Part shown: positions 43,302 through 50,742 of the stretch, piece by piece
Position numbering within the stretch: the first letter of the stretch is position 1
How the letters are laid out: the number at the start of each line of letters is the position of its first letter
Source of the DNA: Clostridiales bacterium
GTDB lineage: Bacteria; Bacillota; Clostridia; Saccharofermentanales; Saccharofermentanaceae
Length of the DNA: 50,742 nucleotides
Assembly: GCA_017478485.1 (NCBI GenBank)
Contig: JAFVDI010000042.1
Location: 1 to 50,742, forward strand
Direction: 5' to 3'
Program-made: the position numbers and the translations under genes
Notes under the pieces: generated by a model
The model's database searches: none
What the model was told of the DNA's origin: nothing
Seen by the model: only the letters and a program-made list of their open reading frames with translations

Positions 43302-44261
43302 ATGTTGAGAATCGGTATGCTCGGATGCGGAAACATGGCCGCTAAGATGGCAGATGCTCTGGCGGGTCACGATGACATCGTGATCGCGGGTGTTGCCGCA
43401 AGAGAGAGAAGCAAGGCAAAAGCATTCGCAGCGGCGCATTGTCCTGATGCAAAGGTCTATACGAACTACAGTAAGCTCGCAGCTGCAGATGATATCGATC
43501 TCATCTACATCGCAACTCCCAACACATATCACTACGAGCATGCGATCATGTGCATCAAAGAGTATAAGAACATCCTTGTCGAAAAGCCTTTCACCATGAG
43601 CAAGGCTGAAGCCGACAGCATCTTTTTCGAAGCCAAGAACAGAAATCTTTTCGTTGCCGAGGCCATGTGGACATCCTTTATGCCTCTGCACGCGCAGATG
43701 AAGGAATGGGTCGATGAAGGCAGGATCGGCCAGGTCAAGTACATTTCCGCGAATCTGGGCTATGACATCACTGATGTACCCAGGCTCAATGACCCGGTGC
43801 TTGGCGGCGGCGCATATCTCGATCTCGGTTGCTATACGACCAACCTTGCGCTCTCGCTGATGGGAGACGATATCAAGGTATCGCGCGTTTTCGCGAGAAA
43901 ATACTCCACCGGCATCGACAAGGATACGACATACTGCCTCGAGACCGATGACGGTACGGCTCTTGCGGTCCTTTATGTAACCATGACGACAAATACCGAC
44001 AAGAACGCGGATATCGTAGGCGAGAGCGGAAGGATCCACGTTACAAATATCAACAATTACCGTTCTATCGAGCTCTACGACGAGAACGATGAATTGGTGG
44101 AGACAGCTGAAGCAGAAGGTCCTCTTTTTGAAGGATACGCGATAGAAGTCCTGGCATGCGCAGATGCAATCTCCAAGGGCCTCATACAGGCTCCCGACAT
44201 GCCGTGGTCAAAGACTGCGAAGATCGCTCAGATAAGCGATACAGTAAGGTCTATGATGTGA
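43302..44261 (+). CDS. Gfo/Idh/MocA-family NAD(P)-dependent oxidoreductase
   Basis: 319 residues from the ATG at 43302. The Rossmann start RIGMLGCGNMAAKM, the IATPNTYHYEHA strand and NILVEKPFT (catalytic Lys) define the family; GGGAYLDLGCYTTNLAL is the second-domain motif. Substrates in this family are sugars or sugar alcohols; this one resembles dihydrodiol-dehydrogenase-type members (AEAMWTSFMP), but I cannot assign one. It starts a four-gene coupled operon. Confidence 0.9.
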   Translation: MLRIGMLGCGNMAAKMADALAGHDDIVIAGVAARERSKAKAFAAAHCPDAKVYTNYSKLAAADDIDLIYIATPNTYHYEHAIMCIKEYKNILVEKPFTMSKAEADSIFFEAKNRNLFVAEAMWTSFMPLHAQMKEWVDEGRIGQVKYISANLGYDITDVPRLNDPVLGGGAYLDLGCYTTNLALSLMGDDIKVSRVFARKYSTGIDKDTTYCLETDDGTALAVLYVTMTTNTDKNADIVGESGRIHVTNINNYRSIELYDENDELVETAEAEGPLFEGYAIEVLACADAISKGLIQAPDMPWSKTAKIAQISDTVRSMM

Positions 44262-44262
44262 T

Positions 44263-44802
44263 ATGACAGAGAATAAAGTATCCTCAATCAGGAATAAGAA
44301 CAGGACGACGATCAAGTTCATCGTTATAAACGGACTGACCGCCGCTCTTTATGTTGTTTTCACGGCACCTTTTGCCAATATTGCATATGGCCCCATCCAG
44401 TTCAGGATCGCGGAGGTCCTGACGGTACTCCCCATCTTTTCGGCCGGAACGATCCCCGGAGTTACTTTAGGCTGCTTTATCGCAAACCTCATCAACCCCA
44501 ACAATCTGGGTCCCGTTGACATAATCGGAGGCACATTGGCGACTCTCATCGCAGGATACTTCTCATGGCTTATCGGAAAGAAGAACAAGCCCCTCGGCAT
44601 TATCCCTCCGATCGTTTTCAACGGACTGATCGTCGGAGGATATCTGCCGTTCCTGTTAGTTGACCCTGGCAGCACGGTTACGGTACAGGCCGTCGGCGGC
44701 AGCATGCTCTCTGTTGCAGGAAGCGAAGCGGTGCTTCTTATAGTCCTCGGACTTCCGCTTATTGCCCTGATCGCGAAAACAAAGATAAAGGAACTTCTGT
44801 AA
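44263..44802 (+). CDS. queT: QueT-type queuosine precursor transporter (ECF S-component)
   Basis: 179 residues with five to six membrane helices. AALYVVFTAPFANIAYGPIQFRIAEVL is the QueT signature. It binds a queuosine precursor and works with a shared ECF energising module that is not in this window. Its ATG is one base after the previous stop. No preQ1 riboswitch is recognisable upstream because it is an internal operon gene. Confidence 0.9.
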   Translation: MTENKVSSIRNKNRTTIKFIVINGLTAALYVVFTAPFANIAYGPIQFRIAEVLTVLPIFSAGTIPGVTLGCFIANLINPNNLGPVDIIGGTLATLIAGYFSWLIGKKNKPLGIIPPIVFNGLIVGGYLPFLLVDPGSTVTVQAVGGSMLSVAGSEAVLLIVLGLPLIALIAKTKIKELL

Positions 44803-45417
44803 ATGCCGCAGTATTTTGAAACAAATCCCGATACGCCTTCAGAGCGCAGGCTGATAGACTACCGCGCCAACGGCATCAACTTCGAATTCATCACTGATAC
44901 TGCAGTGTTCTCGAGAAACGGAGTCGATTTCGGGACCGATCTCATGATCAATGCCATCATCGCCGATATCAAGACCAGAAAGCACAGAAATGAGAGTTTC
45001 CTGGATCTGGGATGCGGCATGGGCGTTGTCGGGATCGTCATCAAGAACTGCTTCATGGGTTTCTCCGTAACAGGTGTTGATGTCAATTCGCGCGCTGTAG
45101 GTCTTGCACAGGAGAACGCCGAAAGGAACGGAGTTTCTGTGGATTTCAAACAGAGTGACGTGCTTTCGGAGATACCTGAAGAACAGCTTTTCGACATGGC
45201 CGCCACCAATCCGCCTGTAAGAGCCGGCAAGAAGACCGTGTTCAGATTCTACGAGGAAGCATATGCTCATCTGAAGCAGGGCGGATATCTTTATGTCGTT
45301 CTGCAGCGCAAACAGGGTGCTCCTTCAACTGCAGCTAAACTTGAAGAACTCTTCGGAAACTGTGAGACCCTCACGATCGACGGCGGATACAGGGTAATGA
45401 GGTCGCAGAAACAGTAA
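44803..45417 (+). CDS. RsmC-like SAM-dependent methyltransferase
   Basis: 204 residues. SFLDLGCGMGVVGI is the SAM motif I, TGVDVNSRAVGLA motif II, and ATNPPVRAGK is the NPP-type catalytic motif that is usual in N2-guanine RNA methyltransferases; HLKQGGYLYVVLQRKQGA matches RsmC-type C-terminal sequence. It probably methylates a guanine of 16S rRNA, though only the single-domain form is present. It begins directly after the queT stop. Confidence 0.88.
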   Translation: MPQYFETNPDTPSERRLIDYRANGINFEFITDTAVFSRNGVDFGTDLMINAIIADIKTRKHRNESFLDLGCGMGVVGIVIKNCFMGFSVTGVDVNSRAVGLAQENAERNGVSVDFKQSDVLSEIPEEQLFDMAATNPPVRAGKKTVFRFYEEAYAHLKQGGYLYVVLQRKQGAPSTAAKLEELFGNCETLTIDGGYRVMRSQKQ

Positions 45418-46421
45418 TGCCGGATCTGATCTCGATAATAGATAAATTTCTTCCGTATCCTTTCATCGATTCGTACTGTATGTTTTTCATCTACAGTTTT
45501 CTCGGATGGAACCTGGAAGTCATCTACTATGGCGTGACCGAGGAACGCTTCATCAACAGAGGCTTCCTTTCGGGCCCCATATGTCCCGTTTACGGGCTTG
45601 GCTTCTATGCCGCAGTCTGGCTTTTCGCTCCGCTTGCGAACAATTTCTTCATCATATTTTTCGGCATGGCAACGGCATGTACTGTCGTTGAGCTTATAGC
45701 AGGTGAGATCCTTTATCACACGTTCCACATGCGCTGGTGGGATTATTCCGATTACAAGCTCAATTACAAGGGCTACATCTGCCTGAGGTTTTACATCTAC
45801 TGGGGTATCGCATGCTCGCTCGGAATATATGCGCTTCATCCTGCGGTACTTACGATAGTGCATCACATACCTCTTCTGGTAAAGGCTTTTCTGCTTGTAG
45901 CATTTACGATCCTGCTGGTTACGGACATAGTCGTTACCATTGCGACCATCATCGGATTCCAGAAGAAAGTCAGGGCTTTTACCAAACTTTCTTCGGGTAT
46001 GAAGATAGTATCAGACAAGATCGGCTCGGGAGTTTACGGTACCGTCGATACGATCGTTACGGTAAGCGAGCCCACCAAGAAACATTACGATGAGTACAGA
46101 AAGCTCATAGCCGAGAACCGCCGTATCGAAAAGGAGATGGCGGCAGCGCACCGTGCTGCGGAGAGGGCTTTTGCAGAACAGTTTACGGATGCCGAGAAAG
46201 CGAGTCTGCAGCTCGCCAAGCAGGCGGCAGGCGACTCGGTCAAATCGTTTATGTCCACGCTGAAACAAGGTGAGCGCCGTCTCGCGGGGATCGTTACCGT
46301 AGGTTACGGTGCCTCGAAAAAGACAGTCCTTGCTCTTATCAGACGCGGTGATCCGGCAGACCCCGAATTCACAGAGGAAGATATCGATGACAAGACCGCT
46401 GAAGAGAACGGGAACATCTGA
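45417..46421 (+). CDS. PF06541-type membrane protein (putative ABC transporter permease)
   Basis: 334 residues. Five to six membrane helices fill about the first 185 residues; SFLGWNLEVIYYGVTEERFINRGFL and GPICPVYGLG are the family signature. A long charged cytoplasmic C-terminus (about 190-334) is rich in Ala, Glu and Lys and likely helical. Family annotation as a permease is weakly based; function unknown. It overlaps the methyltransferase by one base (TAATG). Its stop contains the TG of the next promoter. Confidence 0.8.
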   Translation: MPDLISIIDKFLPYPFIDSYCMFFIYSFLGWNLEVIYYGVTEERFINRGFLSGPICPVYGLGFYAAVWLFAPLANNFFIIFFGMATACTVVELIAGEILYHTFHMRWWDYSDYKLNYKGYICLRFYIYWGIACSLGIYALHPAVLTIVHHIPLLVKAFLLVAFTILLVTDIVVTIATIIGFQKKVRAFTKLSSGMKIVSDKIGSGVYGTVDTIVTVSEPTKKHYDEYRKLIAENRRIEKEMAAAHRAAERAFAEQFTDAEKASLQLAKQAAGDSVKSFMSTLKQGERRLAGIVTVGYGASKKTVLALIRRGDPADPEFTEEDIDDKTAEENGNI

Positions 46422-46427
46422 TATAAT
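46419..46427 (+). promoter_or_regulatory. Extended -10 promoter element for the Mrp gene
   Basis: TGATATAAT (TG 46419-46420, TATAAT 46422-46427), 33 bases before the ATG. It overlaps the stop codon of the preceding gene; no clear -35. Confidence 0.5.
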
Positions 46428-46459
46428 AGCCGGGATATAAAATCAGTTGGAGGAAACAT

Positions 46460-47335
46460 ATGTCATCAGCATGTGATTCTTGTCCGTCTAAGAGCGGATG
46501 CACATCTCAGAGCTCATGCCCTTCCGCAAACGGAACAGGCAGTGAGAGAACACCTAATGCAATACAGAAAGATCCGCTTTCAAACGGTTCTTCCGTCAGG
46601 AAAGTCATCGGCGTATGCAGCGGCAAGGGAGGAGTCGGAAAGTCTTTTGTTACTTCTGTCCTTGCGGTTCAGCTTGCAAGAGCAGGATATAAAGTCGGAG
46701 TAATGGACGCAGACGTTACAGGTCCTTCCATCCCTCAGGCATTCGGCCTTAACGATAACCTTCTGGCAAATGAGGAAAACCTCATCATGCCCGATATCAC
46801 AAAGAGCGGTATTGAAGCGGTAAGCGTCAACCTTCTGCTCCAGGATAAGGAAGCACCGGTCATCTGGCGCGGCCCTGTTCTCGCATCGCTCATCAAGCAG
46901 TTTTGGTCTGAAGTTAACTGGGGACCTCTCGATGTTCTTCTCATCGACATGCCTCCTGGAACAGGTGACGTACCTCTTACGGTATTCCAGTCGATCCCGA
47001 TCGACGGCATCCTTCTTGTCTCTACTGCTCAGGATCTTGTTTCCATGATCGTTAACAAGGCGCGCAACATGGCTTCCATGATGAACGTTCCGATCCTCGG
47101 AATGGTCGAGAACATGAGCTACGTTAAGTGTCCTCACTGCGGTGACAGGATAGAGCTTTACGGTGACGGAACCACGATCGAGAAGTCAGCTGCCGAGATC
47201 GGCTCATCTGTTCTCGATAAGCTCCCTCTTGATCCTTCAGTTACAAAACTCGTTGATTCCGGAAATGTCGAATCCGTTCCGGAAGACTTACTGGAAGGCA
47301 CGGTTTCGCTGTGCAAGAAAATGTTGTCAGAATGA
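46460..47335 (+). CDS. mrp: Mrp/NBP35-type iron-sulfur carrier ATPase
   Basis: 291 residues. The deviant Walker A is GKGGVGKSFVTS (near 54), followed by GVMDADVTGPSIPQAFG, DVLLIDMPPGTGDVPL and the C-terminal CPHCG pair that holds the bridging cluster. The first 25 residues carry four cysteines (ACDSCPSKSGCTSQSSC), similar in idea to the Cys-rich N-terminus of eukaryotic Nbp35. It should carry or load Fe-S clusters. TTGGAGG precedes the ATG. Confidence 0.93.
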   Translation: MSSACDSCPSKSGCTSQSSCPSANGTGSERTPNAIQKDPLSNGSSVRKVIGVCSGKGGVGKSFVTSVLAVQLARAGYKVGVMDADVTGPSIPQAFGLNDNLLANEENLIMPDITKSGIEAVSVNLLLQDKEAPVIWRGPVLASLIKQFWSEVNWGPLDVLLIDMPPGTGDVPLTVFQSIPIDGILLVSTAQDLVSMIVNKARNMASMMNVPILGMVENMSYVKCPHCGDRIELYGDGTTIEKSAAEIGSSVLDKLPLDPSVTKLVDSGNVESVPEDLLEGTVSLCKKMLSE

Positions 47336-47892
47336 TAAGAAAAAAAGCCGCTGCCGTTCTGTGCGCGGCTTTTCTGTTGTGCATGGCTTCGTGCAGCGGA
47401 AAGAACGCGGCTGCGTCTTCATCTGCTTCTTCCGGTCCGGGTTTTCGCGATTTCCTCGGGGAGTTTGCTTATGACCTTCCCGCAGCCTGCATGGTCTATG
47501 AGCAGGTCGATGGAGAAAAGGATGAGAGCGGCAATCCCGTTTACGGCATCCAGTACAGGGAGATAAAGGACCTTGATAAGCTTCTTGCATCGACCGATAC
47601 GGCATTCCTTTTGTACTTCCATGCGTCGGTCTATGGTGAAGACGGAGGCATAACGGCTGTCGTCGAGGAGCTCGCCGAGAAACTGGCCGGAAAGGTAACG
47701 GTAGTTACGCTCGATGCCGGAGAATTCAGTGATATGGTGGGCAAGTATAATATCTCGCTCCTTCCAGAATTCGTTCTTCATGTCAGCGGACAATCAGACA
47801 AAGTATTCGGCACTGCCGACCACGGATCATGGACGATGCAGCAGGTTGCGGACTGGCTTGCCGAAAACGGTTACAGCATGAACGGAGGTTAA
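47332..47892 (+). CDS. Lipoprotein with thioredoxin-like fold
   Basis: 186 residues from the ATG at 47332, overlapping the mrp stop (ATGA). The lipoprotein signal ends LLCMASC. From about 75 on, the order AFLLYFHAS, a helix, VTVVTLDAGE, YNISLLPEFVLHVSG fits a thioredoxin fold with the cis-Pro (LPEF), but the CxxC is absent, so redox activity is unlikely. Function unknown; translation is coupled to mrp. Confidence 0.65.
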   Translation: MIRKKAAAVLCAAFLLCMASCSGKNAAASSSASSGPGFRDFLGEFAYDLPAACMVYEQVDGEKDESGNPVYGIQYREIKDLDKLLASTDTAFLLYFHASVYGEDGGITAVVEELAEKLAGKVTVVTLDAGEFSDMVGKYNISLLPEFVLHVSGQSDKVFGTADHGSWTMQQVADWLAENGYSMNGG

Positions 47893-47896
47893 ACAG

Positions 47897-48391
47897 ATGT
47901 CTGAGTATATATATTTCAGCACTATCGGTCAGGACAGCCACAGGTTCGGTGAACCTGCGGGTGATTGCAGCATAATGCTCGGAGGAGTTGCGGTTCCTTC
48001 TGACAGACCGCTCCTTGCAAACAGCGACGGCGATGTTATCCTTCACGCAATAACCAATGCGGTGTCAGGAGCTACCGGAAAGATAGTCCTCGGCGGTATA
48101 GCTGACAAGCTGTGCCTTGAAGAGGGAATAAAGGACAGTTCCGTTTATCTTAATAAGGCTCTTGAAGATCTTGAAGGCTGTGATATCGTTCACTGCTCAA
48201 TGACCGTTGAATGCCTTGTCCCCAAGCTTAAGCCCCATCTTGATGCCATACGTGCAAAAGTCGGAGAACTGCTTAACATACCTTCTTCATCCGTAGGGAT
48301 CACTGCCACGACAGGAGAGGGCCTCACGGCTTTCGGCAGAGGAGAGGGTATCCAGGTCTTCGTTATCCTCTCGCTGAGGAAAAAGATCTAA
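47897..48391 (+). CDS. ispF: IspF-like 2-C-methyl-D-erythritol 2,4-cyclodiphosphate synthase (variant)
   Basis: 164 residues with GGAGG 8 bases upstream. Metal residues Asp13, His15 (GQDSHRF) and His50 (DVILHAI) and the NSDGDV loop are visible, as are ATTGEGLTAFGRGEG and the C-terminal strand. The usual HSDGDV His is Asn42, the Asp of HALTDA is Asn54, and the GDIG motif is replaced by a GGIADK-type sequence, so the active site differs from E. coli. In the MEP pathway it makes the cyclic diphosphate from CDP-ME phosphate. It is convergent with ispD. Confidence 0.85.
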   Translation: MSEYIYFSTIGQDSHRFGEPAGDCSIMLGGVAVPSDRPLLANSDGDVILHAITNAVSGATGKIVLGGIADKLCLEEGIKDSSVYLNKALEDLEGCDIVHCSMTVECLVPKLKPHLDAIRAKVGELLNIPSSSVGITATTGEGLTAFGRGEGIQVFVILSLRKKI

Positions 48392-49137
48392 TCTTCAAAC
48401 GGACTGTTTTCCCATCTGAGTCTTAAGATCTCACGTGCGACTGCAACGTCTTCCGGCGTGGTTATCTTTATGTTCGAATATTTGCCTTCGACGAGGGTAA
48501 TCTTTAGGCCGCACTTCTCGGCTATGAAAGTATCGTCTGTCGCAAGCGCGCCTTCTTCGGATTCATAGTAATCCAAGCATTTCATGAGCTCGGAATATCT
48601 GAATCCCTGCGGGGTCTGAATTGCATAGAAATCACTGCGGTCAGGTGTACTCTTTACCGTGACCTTGCCGCTCTTGGAACGGGATATCTTCTTCAGCGTG
48701 TCCTTGACCGGAACGGCAACTGCACAGACAGGGGATTTCTCCAGGCCTTTGCAAACGGCTGAGATCTCTTCGGGAGTGATCATGCATCTTGCACCGTCAT
48801 GGATCAGTACGAGGTCGTCAGGTCCTGCATCATCGATAGCCCGGATGCCGCTTAAGACTGATGCTGACCTTGTAGCGCCGCCTTCCGCGTAGGCAATGTC
48901 GAGATATGAATAGTAGTTCGTGACGATATCCTCGAGCTGTGGCTTAAGGTCAGGTGTCGTTATGAGAATGATCCTGCAGTCCGTATCGGGTACAAGTGAA
49001 GTGTAATAGGATATCGATTCGAGCGTTCTTGCAATGACCGGAAGTCCGCAGATATCGATCAGGAGTTTGGGGATCGGTCCTCCCATGCGCTTGCCGCTGC
49101 CTGCTGCGGGAATGAGGAAATAGCACTTTCTGTTCAT
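48388..49137 (-). CDS. ispD: IspD 2-C-methyl-D-erythritol 4-phosphate cytidylyltransferase
   Basis: 249 residues from the ATG at 49135-49137, with AGGAGG 8 bases upstream; a GTG three codons earlier overlaps the ribosome site. FLIPAAGSGKRMGGPIPK is the CTP-binding loop, LVLIHDGARCMITPEEI and AVPVKDTLK are conserved, as is AIQTPQGFRY. It makes CDP-methylerythritol. It follows radA by 19 bases; its stop overlaps that of ispF. Confidence 0.95.
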   Translation of the reverse strand: MNRKCYFLIPAAGSGKRMGGPIPKLLIDICGLPVIARTLESISYYTSLVPDTDCRIILITTPDLKPQLEDIVTNYYSYLDIAYAEGGATRSASVLSGIRAIDDAGPDDLVLIHDGARCMITPEEISAVCKGLEKSPVCAVAVPVKDTLKKISRSKSGKVTVKSTPDRSDFYAIQTPQGFRYSELMKCLDYYESEEGALATDDTFIAEKCGLKITLVEGKYSNIKITTPEDVAVAREILRLRWENSPFED

Positions 49138-49156
49138 GGCGTTCACCTCCTGATGA

Positions 49157-50566
49157 TCATGAGAACAAGATGTCTATGGCTTCCTTAAGATTGTCTGCAT
49201 AGATAAATTCTGGAAGGGCAGCGCCTGCGTTGCCGATCTCTTCTTTCTCGACAGCCTGCCTGCAGCTTCCTGGAAGAACGACGGTCTTAACGCCGATCTT
49301 AGCAGCCGTCATGCATCTCTTGAGAATACGGGTGACGGGTCTTATCTCACCTGAAAGGCCTACTTCACCGAGTATGAGTGTATCTTTCTTAACAGCTATG
49401 CCTCTGGCAGATGAAACGAGTGCCGCACAGACAGCAAGATCGGTGGCGGGATCACTGACCTTGAGACCGCCTATTACATTGATGAAGCAGTCTTTTGTGC
49501 CGAGTCCCAGTCCGAGCATCTTCTCGCATACGGCAAGGAGCATCATGATCCTGTTGCGGTCGGGACCCGCGGTCATGCGCTGCGGTGTGGGGTAAACGCT
49601 CTCGGCGACAAGTGCCTGAACTTCAACAGTCAGCGCGTCATTACCTTCGATCGTTGAAGTCAATACGGAACCGGGACTGTCGATCGGACGGCCGGCGACC
49701 AGCAGAGCCTGCGAACTGTCGACGGGGATAAGACCCTTCTCGCCCATTTCGAAGAAGGCGATCTCATTGCTCCTTCCGAATCTGTTCTTGGCGGAACGGA
49801 TGATCCTGTAGCCTCCCGTGGCATCGCCCTCAAAAACGAGAACGGTATCGACCATGTGTTCGATGGTCTTGGGTCCTGCAATCGTTCCGTCCTTGGTAAT
49901 GTGGCCGACCATTATTATCGTTATGCCGTTTGTCTTGGCGATCCTTATGAGACCTGCGGTGACCTCACGTGTCTGGGCAACACCTCCCGGTGTTCCGGAG
50001 ACCTGTTCGGAATAGAGGGTCTGGATTGAATCGATTATGCAGAGACAGGGCTTGCTCGTCTTTATCTGTTCGGCGATCTTCTCGAATCTCGTCTCACTGC
50101 AGATGAGGATGTTTCGCTTTATGCCGAGGCGTTCCGCGCGCATTCCGATCTGCGCAGGTGATTCCTCGCCCGAGACGTAGAGCACTTCTCCGCTGCCTTT
50201 GTAAGAGTTCGCGATCTGCATGAGTATCGTCGACTTGCCGATACCGGGTTCGCCGCAGACAAGAGTTACGGAACCCTCGGTTATCCCGCCTCCGAAAAGG
50301 AGGTCAAGGCTGTTAATGCCGCTGGACAGTCTCTTGTAGTTCTCCTTGCCGGCATCTTCAAGTCTTACCGTAACGGATGAATCCGTCCAGGAATATGAAT
50401 TCGCCGAAAGAGCGGGAGAATCTGTCTTGGCCGCCTTCTTGCCGGTATCCTCGGACGGTGCCTCGACAAAAGTGTTGAACATGCCGCAGGAAGGGCATTT
50501 GCCCATCCAGCCCATGGCTTCATAACCGCATTCCTTGCAGAAAAATGTAACGTTCTTCTTCGCCAT
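49157..50566 (-). CDS. radA: DNA repair protein RadA
   Basis: 469 residues from the ATG at 50564-50566, with GAGG upstream. The N-terminal zinc finger is CKECGYEAMGWMGKCPSCG; Walker A GEPGIGKST near 100; the RadA-specific KNRFG (SAKNRFGRSNE) near 255; and a Lon-like C-terminal domain (GGLKVSDPATDLAVCAALVSS, LGEVGLSGEIRPV). RadA is a helicase-like factor for branch migration in recombination. It heads an operon with ispD. Confidence 0.96.
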   Translation of the reverse strand: MAKKNVTFFCKECGYEAMGWMGKCPSCGMFNTFVEAPSEDTGKKAAKTDSPALSANSYSWTDSSVTVRLEDAGKENYKRLSSGINSLDLLFGGGITEGSVTLVCGEPGIGKSTILMQIANSYKGSGEVLYVSGEESPAQIGMRAERLGIKRNILICSETRFEKIAEQIKTSKPCLCIIDSIQTLYSEQVSGTPGGVAQTREVTAGLIRIAKTNGITIIMVGHITKDGTIAGPKTIEHMVDTVLVFEGDATGGYRIIRSAKNRFGRSNEIAFFEMGEKGLIPVDSSQALLVAGRPIDSPGSVLTSTIEGNDALTVEVQALVAESVYPTPQRMTAGPDRNRIMMLLAVCEKMLGLGLGTKDCFINVIGGLKVSDPATDLAVCAALVSSARGIAVKKDTLILGEVGLSGEIRPVTRILKRCMTAAKIGVKTVVLPGSCRQAVEKEEIGNAGAALPEFIYADNLKEAIDILFS

Positions 50567-50680
50567 AAAAAGCCTCAACTTCTCAACTGATCTTTATAGT
50601 ACCTTGAATGAAAAACTAATCTAATACTTCTTACTCACAAAATAACACAAATGCAAATTAGGACCATTTCTGAGCGATTT

Positions 50681-50714
50681 TTTGAGGCATATTTCCCTCA
50701 AATCGTGCTATAAT
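50681..50714 (+). promoter_or_regulatory. Outward promoter with overlapping inverted repeat
   Basis: Extended -10 TGCTATAAT (TATAAT 50709-50714) points out of the window. Just before it is TTTGAGG (50681-50687), 8 bases, CCTCAAA (50696-50702), a perfect 7-bp inverted repeat placed where a -35 would be, as in a repressor operator. The rest of 50567-50680 is AT-rich and shows no gene. Confidence 0.5.
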
Positions 50715-50742
50715 CCAACCAATCCTATTGACTTTGGCTAAA

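Noticed and set aside
43269..44039. 256-codon minus-strand frame opposite the oxidoreductase
   Set aside because: Fully inside a well-supported gene; Cys/His-rich antisense product without a plausible start.
44263..44300. Possible preQ1 riboswitch before queT
   Set aside because: There is one base between queT and the preceding stop, with no leader.

Overview
The window looks like chromosome of a monoderm Firmicute of class Clostridia, probably a gut or rumen anaerobe. The signs are Shine-Dalgarno-led genes (AGGAGG), Gram-positive lipoprotein signals, HemZ, a type II pantothenate kinase, a QueT transporter, DUF6062, a Pta-AckA acetate pathway, and no outer-membrane pilus parts (no PilP/PilQ). 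I cannot name the genus; an Oscillospirales or Saccharofermentans-like lineage is only a guess. No gap between genes exceeds about 260 bases, and each larger gap is described through its promoters, terminators or repeats.

Layout. 1-141: right end of an IS3-family element. 173-3120 (minus): yebC, a P-loop/Asp23-like protein, a DUF6062 protein and a DsrE/YedF-like protein. 3370-12601 (plus): a type IV pilus locus, pilB-pilT-pilC-pilM-pilN-pilO, then a 67-residue pilin with its own promoter and terminator, then three further pilin-like genes ending at a terminator. No prepilin peptidase is present here. 12718-16928: pantothenate kinase, two membrane proteins and hemZ, tightly overlapping. 16961-21074: an SGNH-type lipoprotein, a membrane PAS/degenerate GGDEF/EAL c-di-GMP phosphodiesterase and an unknown membrane protein. 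21199-24152: tRNA-Pro, a DUF4870 protein, a SpoU methyltransferase, rpsT and tmcAL. 24221-28021: an unknown anchored protein, then pta-ackA. 28278-29146: a lipid-anchored barnase-like RNase with its barstar. 29228-33624: PcrA/UvrD helicase, dGTPase and a YfbR-like nucleotidase. 33631-40645: cell-surface proteins (glucosaminidase, cohesin-like), GtrA, FolC and an unknown membrane protein. 40658-42163: thrC. 42230-46421: an EamA exporter facing away from an oxidoreductase-queT-methyltransferase-membrane protein operon. 46460-50566: Mrp ATPase, a thioredoxin-fold lipoprotein and ispF, convergent with radA-ispD.

How the parts may work together. PilB carries a textbook tandem MshEN c-di-GMP-binding motif, and a c-di-GMP phosphodiesterase lies about 5 kb downstream of the pilus genes. 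This suggests second-messenger control of pilus extension in a Gram-positive cell. The pilin genes have separate promoters, so subunits can be made in excess over the machine. The most unusual small system is the barnase/barstar pair: the RNase has a lipobox and a Thr-rich tether, and upstream of its promoter lie four GTAAAC half-sites arranged as a large imperfect palindrome. Several other surface proteins here carry Thr-rich tethers. All functions are inferred from sequence motifs read by eye; no database search was run.
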